Below are positions 12,388 to 23,737 of a stretch of 64,000 nucleotides of DNA, in pieces (positions within the stretch are counted from its first letter, which is position 1; each line of letters starts with the position of its first letter). Location: NCBI GenBank assembly GCA_963920665.1, contig OY987271.1, positions 19,719,350 to 19,783,349 of the forward strand, read 5' to 3'. The translations under genes and the position numbers were made by a program. The notes beneath the pieces were generated by a model, which worked only from the letters and a program-made list of their open reading frames with translations, ran no database searches and was not told where the DNA came from. Source of the DNA: Straminergon stramineum. Taxonomy: Eukaryota > Streptophyta > Bryopsida > Hypnales > Calliergonaceae.

Positions 12388-12617
12388 TTAACCCTTAAAC
12401 GTTGACATGAACGTTTTTTGTCCGATGGATGTCAAAGAATCTTCTTATGTAGGACAAAAGTGTAATTGTTCATCTTTGGAATTTTGTGCAAAAATGAGAG
12501 ATCTTGCATAGTACTTTGACCTTCAATGAATATTTTTGGATTTTATAAAGTAGATGATGTCACACAATTCCAAAAAAGAAGATTTTCATGGTCACTAGTC
12601 CATCCTTTAAGGGTTAA
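12388..12617 (+). mobile_element. TTAA-CCC MITE, copy 4 (complete; reference copy)
   Basis: A perfect TTAA lies at each side (12388-12391 and 12614-12617). Between them is a 222 bp body starting CCCTTAAACG and ending TTTAAGGG, so the terminal inverted repeat is CCCTTAAA or slightly longer. piggyBac-superfamily elements insert at TTAA, duplicate exactly TTAA and start with CCC or CCY, so the termini fit that superfamily. There is no coding capacity. Eight copies in the window and clear divergence among them show an old, once active family. Confidence 0.8.
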
Positions 12618-14448
12618 CTTAAGGTCGACTAGCCCATTTCCGCCAGCTTCCTATAACTGCCATCCTATTTTTGGCCCCATCTCCAGCATAAAACTCACCC
12701 AAATTCATTTCCTTTTCTGACAACTTTAGTGCATTAATTCCAACTTAGGTAATGTGTTAGTCCTTGATTGTTGGATACTCAAGTGCTAATAGAGACATGG
12801 GATGGCAGTTCTAGGTTTAGAAAAGGACATTTGTGACTCTAGTCTAGTGGTGGTTTTGTAATTTCAGGGCAAACGACTTTAAAAATTCATAGAAATTACA
12901 ATTTTAATCAGAAAATTATAATTCCACTTGGGCTTGATTCGTGAAACATACGCATACCTCTAAAAAATATGTGCCCCTCCTGGAGTTGGTCCTAATATAC
13001 TCAGATTACAAATCAGGGTGGTAATACGATGGTCTACCTTCCGCGCTGTTTACATCCTTGCTTTTTAAAAACCTCGAGCCTACATGGTTGCTGAGGTAGC
13101 ACAGACTAAGACCAAATTCAAGAAGGTTAGGTGCAGGACTTGAAGAAAGTGCCGGAAAATAATCCTTGTTTTTTCAAAAGATGGAATCTTCAAGAAATAT
13201 AGATTTTAGAGATATGGGATTGGCTCTAGCTAACTTGTCAAAAATGTAGTTATTATATAAGAGTTGCAGGGTCTTGAGAATGGAAGGGTGACTTTGAGGT
13301 GCTGTCAAGTTGAAATCACACTAGTTGCAACAACCACATCTATAATTCCTTGATGATTATAAATCATGATCGACTAGCTTTCTAAAAAATTATCATTATA
13401 GATTTTTGAATTGATTGGAAATTCATCAAGCTTAGGCAATTTCATATTTTGCATACATGTTAATTTCCTTTGGACTATGCTTGTAGTGCTTCAACACTCT
13501 TTTGCTCTCATTTTTCATTGGTATATGAACCTCAAGAATTTAGTGTTAACTTGAATTATTTTCATCACTTTAGATCTAAAGTTGCAATGCATCAAGTCTT
13601 CTCCAGTCTCATGCTTCATTGGTCCATAACTTTATGTCTTCATGATTAGCTTGAATTCTTCTCTATGCTTTAGATCTAGAATGGAAAACAAACTTGATGC
13701 CCACTTCTACAGAGCTACATCCCAACCACATTTCAACTGTAGTGGCACCAATGTATGGTGCATTACATCTTGTCATTGGGTGATTGCAAGAAATACTTCA
13801 CGTTTCTAGCTCAAAAACCCGATTTCTGGCCATAGAACTAGCAATACTATGGACTACTATCAATTTCGCACATCAGACTACGCCTACGAATCTCAACTGT
13901 CGATTTCGGGCTCTTGCAGATCTTAACCATTGATTTAGTACTATAGAAGCCACTAAAAGCAGAAAATAGAAAAAAAAGGCCTATGGACCTTTTCATTTTT
14001 AGGAATTCAAAAAAAATTCAAACAATTCCCCCCCAAAAAGCAATTTTTGTAGACAAGCCTACTTTCACATTGCACCAAAAATTTCTTCAAGGAAAATTTT
14101 CTCCTGTCTGAAAAATGTGAGTGAACAATGGTCACTTTGGCCCCATGTAGACACCTCATGTAAAGGTTTTTTGCAAAAAAACTCTTCGTCTCTCATTGGA
14201 ATGCAAGTACACCTCCAACTTCTCCAATTTGTGGCTTCCATTTTGCATTTTTGGGTACAACTTCCGACCAAACCCCCCCAAAATGGCCAAAGTAGACATC
14301 CAATTGGAGACACCTTAAAAATAATAAAGTAATTTAAAAATAAATAAATTAGAGAATGTGTGAAACTTTTATGTGTACCTTCTTTCCAAATTTCAAGACA
14401 AACATACTTACGATACAAAAGTTATGATCAGAAAACCATGTGTCCAAG
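12618..14448. other. Intergenic DNA, includes old inverted-repeat copy
   Basis: About 12860-12995 is the inverted partner of the repeat at 1279-1395. The rest is AT-rich and I recognise no gene. The short open frames near 14065-14418 match nothing known to me. Confidence 0.5.
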
Positions 14449-15722
14449 TGTTGCGCCCCTTAGTGACACTTACCACCTTAAATTCACTTTCTAGTGTTTT
14501 TCCAAGTACTTAACCTTCTAGTAACACCAAAGGTCACGCTCTCCTAACACTGCACATGCCACGCATCCACAATGTTAGGTTTCAACTCAAGTCATGGGGT
14601 TCCCTATTCCTCCGTGACTCTCAACCCTTTCCTTCCAACCCTTAACTCCCACAAGACACCAGGTATGTCATTTGATGACATGGGCCAGAACTTCCACTTA
14701 TGTCCAAGCACTTGGTGGAGGCACTACTCCCTACTAGTGCTAACCGCCCTTGAATGAAACTCAACTCCCCACTAGGCCCAACCCAACTAATTTCGGGACT
14801 CACTAATTGAGACTCACCAAATGGAATTCACACCATGGCCTAGTGTGGAGTGGGACACCACCCAACCGGTATCAAAGAGTGCACAAGTACTCTATGATAA
14901 CACACAAGTGGTAGTGAGGCACCAACACCATCCGGAAGTGAAGAGAGAGACCACCCCTCTTCATAGTACTCTTTGCGGGATTTGGCAGCCCCCCCTCCCA
15001 TACTAGAGGTCACCGGAAACTCCCAAGATGCTCCCCATCTTGGAAGACCACCTAATTCCAAGTGGTATCCCCAAAACTGGACCCCCGAAGACTCCCGACC
15101 TTCCCATCGGGATAACTTTTATCTCTAAGCTTCAAATCCAAAGTGCAAGCCCATTTTTGTGATTTACATTTTCCATAGATCCCTGTGAACTATTCACTTT
15201 CCCCAATGCGACAATTATTGAGGAAGTTATGACCCTCCAAAGGTACGAGTCCTCCGGGAGGTGTAGTCCTCCAAGACTCCCACCCTCTTTGAATGCCCAA
15301 AACTTTTAGCTCACAGCTCTTTTCTTCCTGAGCCTTAGTATTATAGAAAGCTTGTCTCCTTATTTTTCCAATGATATGTGGCATGACCTATTTGGCTCAA
15401 AAGAATCCTCCCAAACCTTGTTTCCCACGTCCCCATGCCTTGAGACGCGGCCGAGACATTGCCAACTTTGAGGAATCATAACTTTTGACTCCCAACTTGG
15501 ATTCTTAGGTTCTTTAAACCTATGGATGCGTCTTCTCACAAGCTTTCCAAGCATGTGCAACACGCCTCCTAATTCATCCAAATCAAAGCACTACAACGCA
15601 TTGATCACTTGGGACTCCTAGTCCCCCTCACCTCATCTCTTGTAAGGCTTGGGGAGTCACTTCCAACATCCCCCTTGCTTACCAAGGTGGCACGGGCACG
15701 CCTCTTCATGAGGGTCATATCA
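14449..15722 (+). mobile_element. Solo LTR, gypsy-type, copy 1 (1,274 bp)
   Basis: The unit starts TGTTGCGCCCCTTAGTGACA and ends GGGTCATATCA, the TG...CA of an LTR. It is flanked on both sides by the perfect 5 bp duplication CCAAG (14444-14448 and 15723-15727). The same 1.3 kb unit occurs at 27244-33264 (interrupted) and 35318-36626. No internal retrotransposon sequence adjoins it, so this is a solo LTR left by recombination between two LTRs. The start TGTCGCGCCCC seen in sister copies resembles gypsy LTRs of plants. Open frames inside are shadows. Confidence 0.85.
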
Positions 15723-17500
15723 CCAAGGGCAAGCATACAAAAAATTGGACAAATGTTTCTTGCAATCACCCCATTGCATTTCTTACATAAATTATTCCTT
15801 GCATGTTGTAGCACTCACACTTTGATGCCAAGGTCACATACTCTTTTCTGAATTCCTAAATATATTGTCATGACTCTTGCACTACTAATCACTAGAGTTG
15901 ATCATCTTTCCGAAATTAAATGTGAATATGCTAGGCTCTCTACCATGAGCACTTCCAAAGAAACAAGGAAGGCCATCACCATCTATAATTAGGGTGACAC
16001 GTCCATGCAAAGATCAACAACTAAATTAGAGATAAGTACATTGGTGAGAGTAAAGACAGAGTTGTTCCTAGAGGAACTCAAAGTTGTTGATGGGCAAGAT
16101 TTAATGACTTCATATACTACCAAGTATCTTGCTTGACTTTGTATCTCTCCACAAGTCATGCAAGCTAGGTTTTCTTTTTGCATGTGTGATGGACTTGCCA
16201 TGCAAGATTAAATGGAATCAAATAATGTTTGACTAAAATTGCATTGTTGATTTCTATGCAAGGACTGAAAAGAATGACTTGGAGTACAAAGAGCATCTGT
16301 CATCAGAGCATGCAATGGAAGACTTTTTGTCAATATTTGTATTTGCAAATATACAAGTCGTTTGGCCTAGATCCAACCTCCACATATGAAGAACTTGCTC
16401 AAACCTAATGACTACAACTTTGAAGAAATACCTAGAGAGAATAATTTCAACATGCATCATCATAGTAGCAATAATGAGCCCAAAAGCTACAATTCCATTG
16501 AGATCAATGACTCCAAAACTTTTGTCGCAATTTCTACAACTTTGATTGGATCACCATGTGCAGTATATTGATGATTTAATAATGGAGTTTCCATTAGATC
16601 TCTCGAAGTCAAACTTACCATAAGTCCTTAAGTTTAAAGCCCCTTAGTTTAGTTTACACTTCTGGTATAGTCAATATGTCTTCTACATTTCTTCAACTAA
16701 TGAAGATGAGAGCAATTGCAAGTGCAGGTTCAATAACTCTATTGTTCATAAAAAGAGTTTAAGTGGCTATACAATTATAGTTGAAGCTATTGAAGCAAGT
16801 GTTTAAGTCATGACTAGCTAGATGAAGGAAATGGCAGTGGTTCTAAAGTCGTTAGTTGGAGAAGAGTAGAATAGAAGTGCAATTGAAACTTTTTAGCAAG
16901 CACATGACTTATTAGTGAGGCAAGGATTGGAAACTATATGAAGTTGTGAACTCTACCGATAAAAAAGCATGGCTATCTATTGTGAAATAGGGAGAGGTAG
17001 TCAATTGCCTTTCTCAATTGTCACATGTATTACTTTGAGGATTGAAGGTGTTCTTTAATCTTGTTACAAGTGCAATGGCACAACTAGTGTTCACTATAAA
17101 CAAGGAGATGCTAGGCTATGAGTTTACAAGTGACAACCCTATATGTAATCTAGCTTGATGTAAGTAATGTGACACCTACAAAGCAATGAGAAGGATGCAC
17201 CTTCGCTATTATTGCAAGCAACTTGTTCTATTGAAGGAAAGATGACTTTTTAAACAAAAGTGTTATTTGGTATGGTCACTTCAAAAAATTTTAAATTTGT
17301 GCAAAATCATAATTGGAAACAACAAATACAAGGCAAAGTTTGTACCTATCACATCCCCCACTACACACTTAAGTATAGGTCAAGTTCATTCTACATTTGT
17401 GCACCTTCTACTACAACCTTCAGAGCATCAACATCTGCCCTAGCATCCACTGGTAACACATCATGGTCCACTACTTCACCATGAATTCCTTCATGGCTTC
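15723..17500. other. Intergenic DNA with decayed sequence of unknown origin
   Basis: After the LTR this stretch is AT-rich with short frames. Parts of 16380-17250 read like degenerate coding sequence on the + strand, but stops interrupt every frame and I recognise no domain. It may be the remainder of the Harbinger-type element next to it. Confidence 0.35.
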
Positions 17501-17519
17501 ATCCTCAAGGATTTATAGT

Positions 17520-18175
17520 TGTTGCTTCACTTTGTTATGATTTTGTCCCATTAAGATATTATGCAGAATGGCAAAACAAATAAGAACATTTGAGATGATA
17601 GTCACACATAATTCCAAATTCTCTAGCAACTCCTAAAATTTTTGCTTCAAACTAGTGAAAGTGTTCTCCACAGCACATCTTCCCTTCAAAAGCTTTTTGT
17701 TGAACAACTTTTGTGTAGGTTGTAGTTGAGAAGTTCTTTGTGGGAAACTATGAGCGACAAAAACAAGGGATAGACACTATTTCCTATCAAGTAGGAAGTG
17801 AACCCTCCACGGAATAACGGGTATCAAACAAGCTACTGTGCATTTCCAAATTCTTCAAAGATGACCTTTGCAATACATGGGCATCATTTGTAGAATTTGG
17901 CAATTGGCATACCTAGGTAGAGATCCAAAAACTGCTTTTTATTGTCAACCATGGCTTGGCACTTTATGGTATGTCCTCTAGACTTGAAGTAAAAGTAATC
18001 TTCTAGTCCATATGTGGGTTTTGCAATGTGTACATGGGTGCCACCAATAGCCCAACCACAACATGCAACTCACAAAGTTGTTTGAAACATTCATAGGTGT
18101 CCAATAGTTTTTATCCTTTTGGCTACATAATCTCATGCCACAACTCAATGTTTAGGGAATGCACTATTTCTCACA
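17520..18175 (-). pseudogene. Decayed PIF/Harbinger transposase
   Basis: Read on the minus strand, the conserved order of a Harbinger DDE nuclease appears. First comes an upstream helix (REIVHSLNIELWHEIM), then FKQLCELHVVVGAIGGTHVH, where the family has GAIDGTH. Next come KPTYGLEDYFYFKSRGHT, CQAMVDNKKQFLDLYLGMP, a GN-VYPL segment, and RGDVLWRTLSLV or, in another frame, RCAVENTFTSLKQ, where the family has R-VE-AFG-LK. Several stops and frame changes break it, and the first catalytic Asp reads as Gly. Harbinger transposases cut and paste DNA together with a Myb-like partner; I could not identify that partner nearby. The identification is by motif order only but is strong. The copy is dead. Confidence 0.8.
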
Positions 18176-19237
18176 TAATAACAAAATGATTGACTTTCCT
18201 ACCACAAATAATTTTAAACACAAGAATAAACTTACTAGTGCTAATTGCCAGCTTGAACAAAGTACAATAGAGAAAACAACAATATTAAAGGGGTTGTCGA
18301 AGAGGGGCATCAAAATTGGGCAATACATTATACATGTAGGTAGGGAGACATGATTATGTCACTAGTTGTGTGAAATTCTAAATTCTAATTGAAATAGAAT
18401 GTATTGAGATTCCTTCCTATATATATGCTTTTCTCCAAATTCAAACTCACACAATTGACAAAGCAACATTAAAAAGAACAAATTTGCAAGAGAATTGAAT
18501 ATCTATAGTAGCAAAGAACACATCATATTTAGAGCTAAAGACAACACATGTTCTACAATTGTCCTTTTGATAATTTGTTCTCCCTACTTTTGTTAAGCAC
18601 TTTCAAATAAGAATGTCATTCTTTCCTCACATCTGCTCTAGAAATTGTGTATATTCTCCGCCTCACATAAATCCGTATCTTCCAAGCAGGAAAAAAAAGA
18701 TTCCCTTTGGACAAGTTGCAATTCCAAGCACATACCCCCGTTCCTCTACCAAACAACAAACTAATGGCAATAGTGAACAATATGGTCACTCCTACCCCAT
18801 CACCCCACCTTCTACAAGTGTGAACCTAGAATATTGGGAAATAAAATAATAGACAAACTTTAGACCTGGAAGATAGAATTTGACAAACTTTCCTTCTATA
18901 GTGTGAACAACTTTTACAAAAATATATCCAATAATCAAGGGGAGAGTCTTTGACGAATGTGCCATATGAAAAAGACCTACTCATTATCAAATTTGGAGTC
19001 TTAATAAAATTGCTCTCTAATGACAAAGTCCAATTGTGGATATATTCTTAGGTTCTCATATTCAAAAGGGTGGAATTTTAGGCAAGAATATGTTGAGGTC
19101 CATTTCACAACAGGGTGACAGTTAGGTGGGTAATCTCTCTTTAGGAATTAGATTGATGCACTCCCATGTTATTCAAAATACTTACTAAATTTGGAATCAA
19201 GTATAAAATTTCAATATACATTGTGTTGACATTGAGG

Positions 19238-19352
19238 GCCACTTTTCACCTAGGGGCTTGGCCAATTTGTTGTATAAGAGGCCTACAATCCTCACTTGTC
19301 ATTGGACAAAAGGTTGAAATCAATCTAAACACCTTTACACCTAAAAACCGAG
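19238..19352. mobile_element. Small palindromic MITE, partner of 61901-62024
   Basis: Ends resemble TTTCACCTAGGGGCTTGGCC on the left and the reverse complement of a GGT-GTAAA type end on the right. The interior CAATTTGTTGTATAAGAG and TGTCATTGGACAAAAGG closely matches the reverse complement of 61901-62024. Two copies with matching inverted ends in different places fit a ~120 bp MITE. Related fragments occur near 19555 and 19800. Confidence 0.55.
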
Positions 19353-20599
19353 CCAATTTGGTGGAATGAATTTTTTTATTAACACAACATAACATTTTTT
19401 ATTACCATGATCTGACGTGGCCCAAGCTCAATGAATTTGTTGCACCGAGAATGAAAGGCCAATTCTTGGCCTCAAGACCAATGTCGAATTTCAATAATTT
19501 TTTAATTTATGAAATACTAACTTTTTCAACAAATCAAATCCTTTGGATTTTGTGCAATTGGCCTTCAAGGGAACTGGGCCCAATCTATAGGTGTAAAGTG
19601 GCCCTGAAAAGAGAGAAAAGAAGGAGCTGAAATTTACTAGGTTTTATTGAATAAGACTAGCTTCTTGGCCTCAAGGCCTTTACAAATGGGACAATTGGTC
19701 CCTATTATAATCTTATCCTAATGAATAGTAGAGGATGGCAGTAAGTCTAAAAGGGGTTGAAATTTTGTGCAATCAACGTCAAGGAGAATTGGCCCAGCTT
19801 CTAGGTGTAAATCACCCCTCAGATGTGTTTCCAATGTTGTTTTCACAATGCAACATATTGAACACATCTATCACTATGATCATCAATCATGCAACTATTC
19901 TCAAACATGGTGAATATATGCATTCTTAGTTTTAATGTGAACTTGAGATTCTTTCATTGGACACTACTTGTCCACCTTATCCTCACAAGGTTGAAATGAT
20001 GAACTTCAAACATCAAAAAATGTAGTTTTCTTCTAACTGAAAGCTTTTTCTTTTCTTTCTTTTTTTCCTTTTTTTTAACACATGGATGATTTCCATTGCA
20101 AATGGAAACAATACAGTGAACCAGAGACCAAGACACCGGCAAAAAACATTTTTACATTTTCAGACAACTACAAGCCAGGCACAGCACCTACCTGGCCAAC
20201 GAGACACAACCAAGGAACCCACAAAGCCTAGATTAATCAAAGGTCCCCATTCGAGGATGCGCAAGCTTCCAACCCATGTCAATCCAATGAATTTCGTATA
20301 TATTGACTGCATAAATGCAATTTGGGTATTAAATTTGATGGGCATGAGAATGACATTGAAGATGAAACTTACATCAAACTGATTCCCAGAATTTTAGGGA
20401 TGAGCAAGTTATCAAAAAATAAAAGCTGTACAAACACCCTCACCTGGCTGGATGTCCTCATGATTTTTGTACCTTGAAGTCTGGAAAAGTGCAGAAAAGC
20501 TACACAGGAGCAACACAAGGGACTGAAATTATTGATAATAACTAGGGGAGGCAACCCATTTTTGACCACGTAAGCAAAATACATGTATCTGCAAGGGAG

Positions 20600-20790
20600 T
20601 TTTTAATGGTGGGAAATTTTCCCATGTGCAGAAATAGAGTTCATAAGATTTCCATAATTTTCAGATTTTTATTTCTCAAAATAAAATTACTATGAATTTC
20701 TAGTTGAAGATTCTGTTCCACCCCATATTGGTCATTCATACCTTCCTATTTTCGACCAAGGGCTGGTTGTAAAATTCAACAAGGGTTGGT
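20600..20790. repeat. Dispersed repeat, partner of 11490-11690
   Basis: The same series of words as at 11490-11690 occurs here with substitutions and small gaps. No ends are defined. Confidence 0.45.
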
Positions 20791-22435
20791 TTCAATATTG
20801 TGAGTGTCATAGCCAATCATAATGCACCACGACTACACCGAGAAATGTACCAGTATTAATCGTGTTAATTACATCCTAATTGAAATTATTACACCTTACA
20901 TTGCCATAGTGGGGGAGTGATTAGGAATGGGTTGCCTCCCTTATGGTAGCATTGACTTATTACTTGTAGGCACATCCATCCAACTTTCAACTTGTCCAAC
21001 TTGTTGAAATGTCTCAAATTTAGTTGGTTGCCAAAAAAATGTTGAGATAATTATGTGCTTGTTAGAGCTAGTGTTATTTTTTATGTATATTTTTTGCCAA
21101 TTGGCTACAGCCAAAAGATGTTTGCTATTTTTTTGTAAGAGAAATAACCATTTTTTAAGTTAGAAATAACCAAATTCGTGCTATATTTTAAGATCAATAG
21201 CCAAATTTTTATGTAGGTATCACCTAGTTTTGATATAGATATCACCAAATATCATCCAAGTATCACATGAGTATTGAAAAAACAATTGGATACTTCTCCA
21301 AAATGATAATAAATAAAATAAAAAAATACATAAATAAAATGAAAAACTTGGTCAGAGCCCAGGAGCTGTTGAACATGGAAAAATGGTAAGTTAAAGTTAC
21401 ATAAATAGGTTCTTTTTATTTGCAATGAAATTCCGTTTCATTTGTTTTAAATTAAAAATTAAAAAATAAGTTACAGGAATCTCTGTCAAGTTGGTACTAC
21501 CAGTATGTACCCCAAACTTTTTTTGTAATTTTAAAACCAGAGATGAACACAGAACAAAGGGCAGAAAGCAAAGGGCCTCGCCCTGGAGTAACTTATGTAC
21601 CCCAAATTTTCTGTAATCTGTCAAGTGAGATACCCCATGTTTTCTTATAGTGCTAGTACAGTGGTATTTTAATAAGTGAAAAAATAACAAAGTTGAAGTC
21701 ACATTTACATGCTAAGCTTAGACGAAGAAAACCTCCACAATAACGATGTTGTATAGTGTGGTTAGCAAAACATATACTTAGATTGCCTACATTAAATTTC
21801 CATCATGAAGCATAATCCCTAAACGACCACATGGTCATCAGCTGGCTTCTGCAACTACATTTGTAGAAAGTTCAAAATGTGAACCTTAGTAGCTTAATAG
21901 TTTTTGAACACTAAATAGACCCTTCATGATTTTTTTCACACAATGTGTTTATGCAATCTGATCAAGAAACTATCAACTATGTGATTTTTGGTGAATTTTT
22001 GTAGAATGAAGAAGGCGCTATCATGGTCCCTCACTTTACATCCTCATACCTTTTTTTCCACACCTCAAAATGATTTGAAAAAAAATTATACATCAAAATC
22101 ATGATGATATGTACCCATGGAAAAAAAGGAGTATTTGCTGCACTTTTGAGCATTCCAATTTCACACCCCTTGTGACCTCTTGATGTAATTAATAGAATGA
22201 GATGTTTATCCTCTAAAGGACCAATACATGTTTTTTGGCAACATAGAAATTTTGGGTAGACGCATGTAACTATATATTTGCATATTTTAGGCTAAAATTT
22301 TGAAAGAAGGTGGGGATGAGGAATATCTTTCATATGCACTAAATTTCATGACATTTGGAAATATAAGTCAAAAGTTATGGCCTAATATGTTACTTTTTTT
22401 TTCATAAACAAAATTTTTTAATTTGTTTTCTAGAG

Positions 22436-22438
<3 letters not shown>

Positions 22439-22470
<32 letters not shown>
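22439..22470. repeat. TA dinucleotide microsatellite
   Basis: An uninterrupted (TA)n tract of roughly 30 bp lies between AT-rich flanks. Confidence 0.9.
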
Positions 22471-22474
<4 letters not shown>

Positions 22475-23278
22475 GAAAGCTTTGAATCATTCCATTTTGA
22501 TCAATTAGTCAAAAATTATGAGGTTTTTTAGTTTGCAAGGAGTTATGGATTCTCTACTCTAAAATAAACTTTGAAGTCCTTACTCAATTTTTAATATTTT
22601 AAAAATAAAATAAAATCGTAGGATTTGTATTGTTTATTACAACATTACAACCATAGGCACTGGCATTTTTCAATTCCATAACAAAATTCTTAGCAATTTT
22701 GTATTTTGAATCATTCTCTACTTCTATCCAATTACTATTTTTCCCCTATATGTTGTACATTTACAAATGATGTGAAATTTTTAAGCATGCAAATAACTTG
22801 TCTAGGAAAAAGAATCCAAAGAAGAACCATCATTAAACCTTCACTATCCAAGGGGACCAAAACTGTCCACATGAAATTAAATAAATGTTCCTCATGATTC
22901 GGTGTGGATTTTGCTGGACATGGAAATTAAGACAAAGGTAGTGGCAATAGTGACGGACAAGGTTGTACAATTGCATGTGTACAATGATGTACCATTTTCA
23001 CGGTAGAGGGCTCGGATTGGGCAGAGGTCTAAAAATGAACAAGGTGGTGTCATGATGTAAATATATACACTGTATAAAATGTGTATTTATTTTGTATTTT
23101 GAATAGATTCTATGATTTGGAGGACAAACTTATTGGTGATGATTCTAGTGGCTTGAAGGTGACATTTATTTTCTATAGAATTGTTTAAAAGATGAAAGCC
23201 TTGGACAAGTTTCACTAGTTTGGGGAATTCTTTTTAAGTTTATAGAATTTGTAAGTGAGTTTGAAGTTCGATTCTAGA

Positions 23279-23737
23279 ATGTCGAATTTGAGGGTTTCTA
23301 TGGAGTTGTAAGACTCAAAGTCTCAATTAGAGGTTGAACTAGAGCTTTCCTTGTCACAATTGTCAATTCAACCATCTGAGTCGGCGCTTTCTTTACCATT
23401 ACGAAGCCATTTACAAGATGAAGCTGGACCTTCTTGTTCGTTGAAGAAATCTCGAGTAGAGCAACGTTGATATGGAAATCTCCAAAGAGACGCTCGTACT
23501 TTGGTGATTGTACTTCAAGTTGGATGTGTTGAACCGGGCACTCAAGATGTGACATTTGAAGCAAGTTATGAGGGCTTGAACATCAACCAATACTATTGTA
23601 TGGTTAGGCCAATCAAGAGAAGCCTTGATCACCAAAATTAGTTGCAAGGGCCAGTGAATCCTTTAACAAAGGCTAAATATGCAGATTACGTTGCAAACAC
23701 GATCAGGCATATCCTCAAGTTCTTTCAAATGGAGTAA
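23279..23737 (+). pseudogene. Decayed coding sequence, unrecognised protein
   Basis: One frame reads for 153 codons from an ATG to a final TAA with only three internal stops and no frameshift. Typical segments are QLEVELELSLSQLSIQPSES, LRSHLQDEAGPSCSLKKSR, DARTLVIVLQVGCVEPGTQD and KAKYADYVANTIRHILKFFQ. The three stops TAA, TGA and TAG each differ by one C-to-T change from CAA, CGA and CAG. I do not recognise the family; a transposon-encoded protein or a dead host gene are both possible. The upstream 150 bp can be read as more of the same protein. The reverse-strand open frames here are shadows. Confidence 0.5.

Larger units (their letters stand above)
18180..23270. other. AT-rich intergenic DNA with small repeats
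   Basis: No gene is recognised. Contents noted: short dispersed elements at about 19238-19352 and 19640-19815, a repeat copy at 20600-20790, and a pure TA microsatellite at about 22440-22470. A slightly richer stretch at 20080-20600 has open frames but no recognisable protein. Confidence 0.5.

Noticed and set aside
14821..15851. Several 60-80 codon ORFs at 14.6-15.9 kb, 27.7-28.5 kb and 35.4-36.6 kb
   Set aside because: The same frames recur in each solo LTR copy; they are LTR sequence, not genes.
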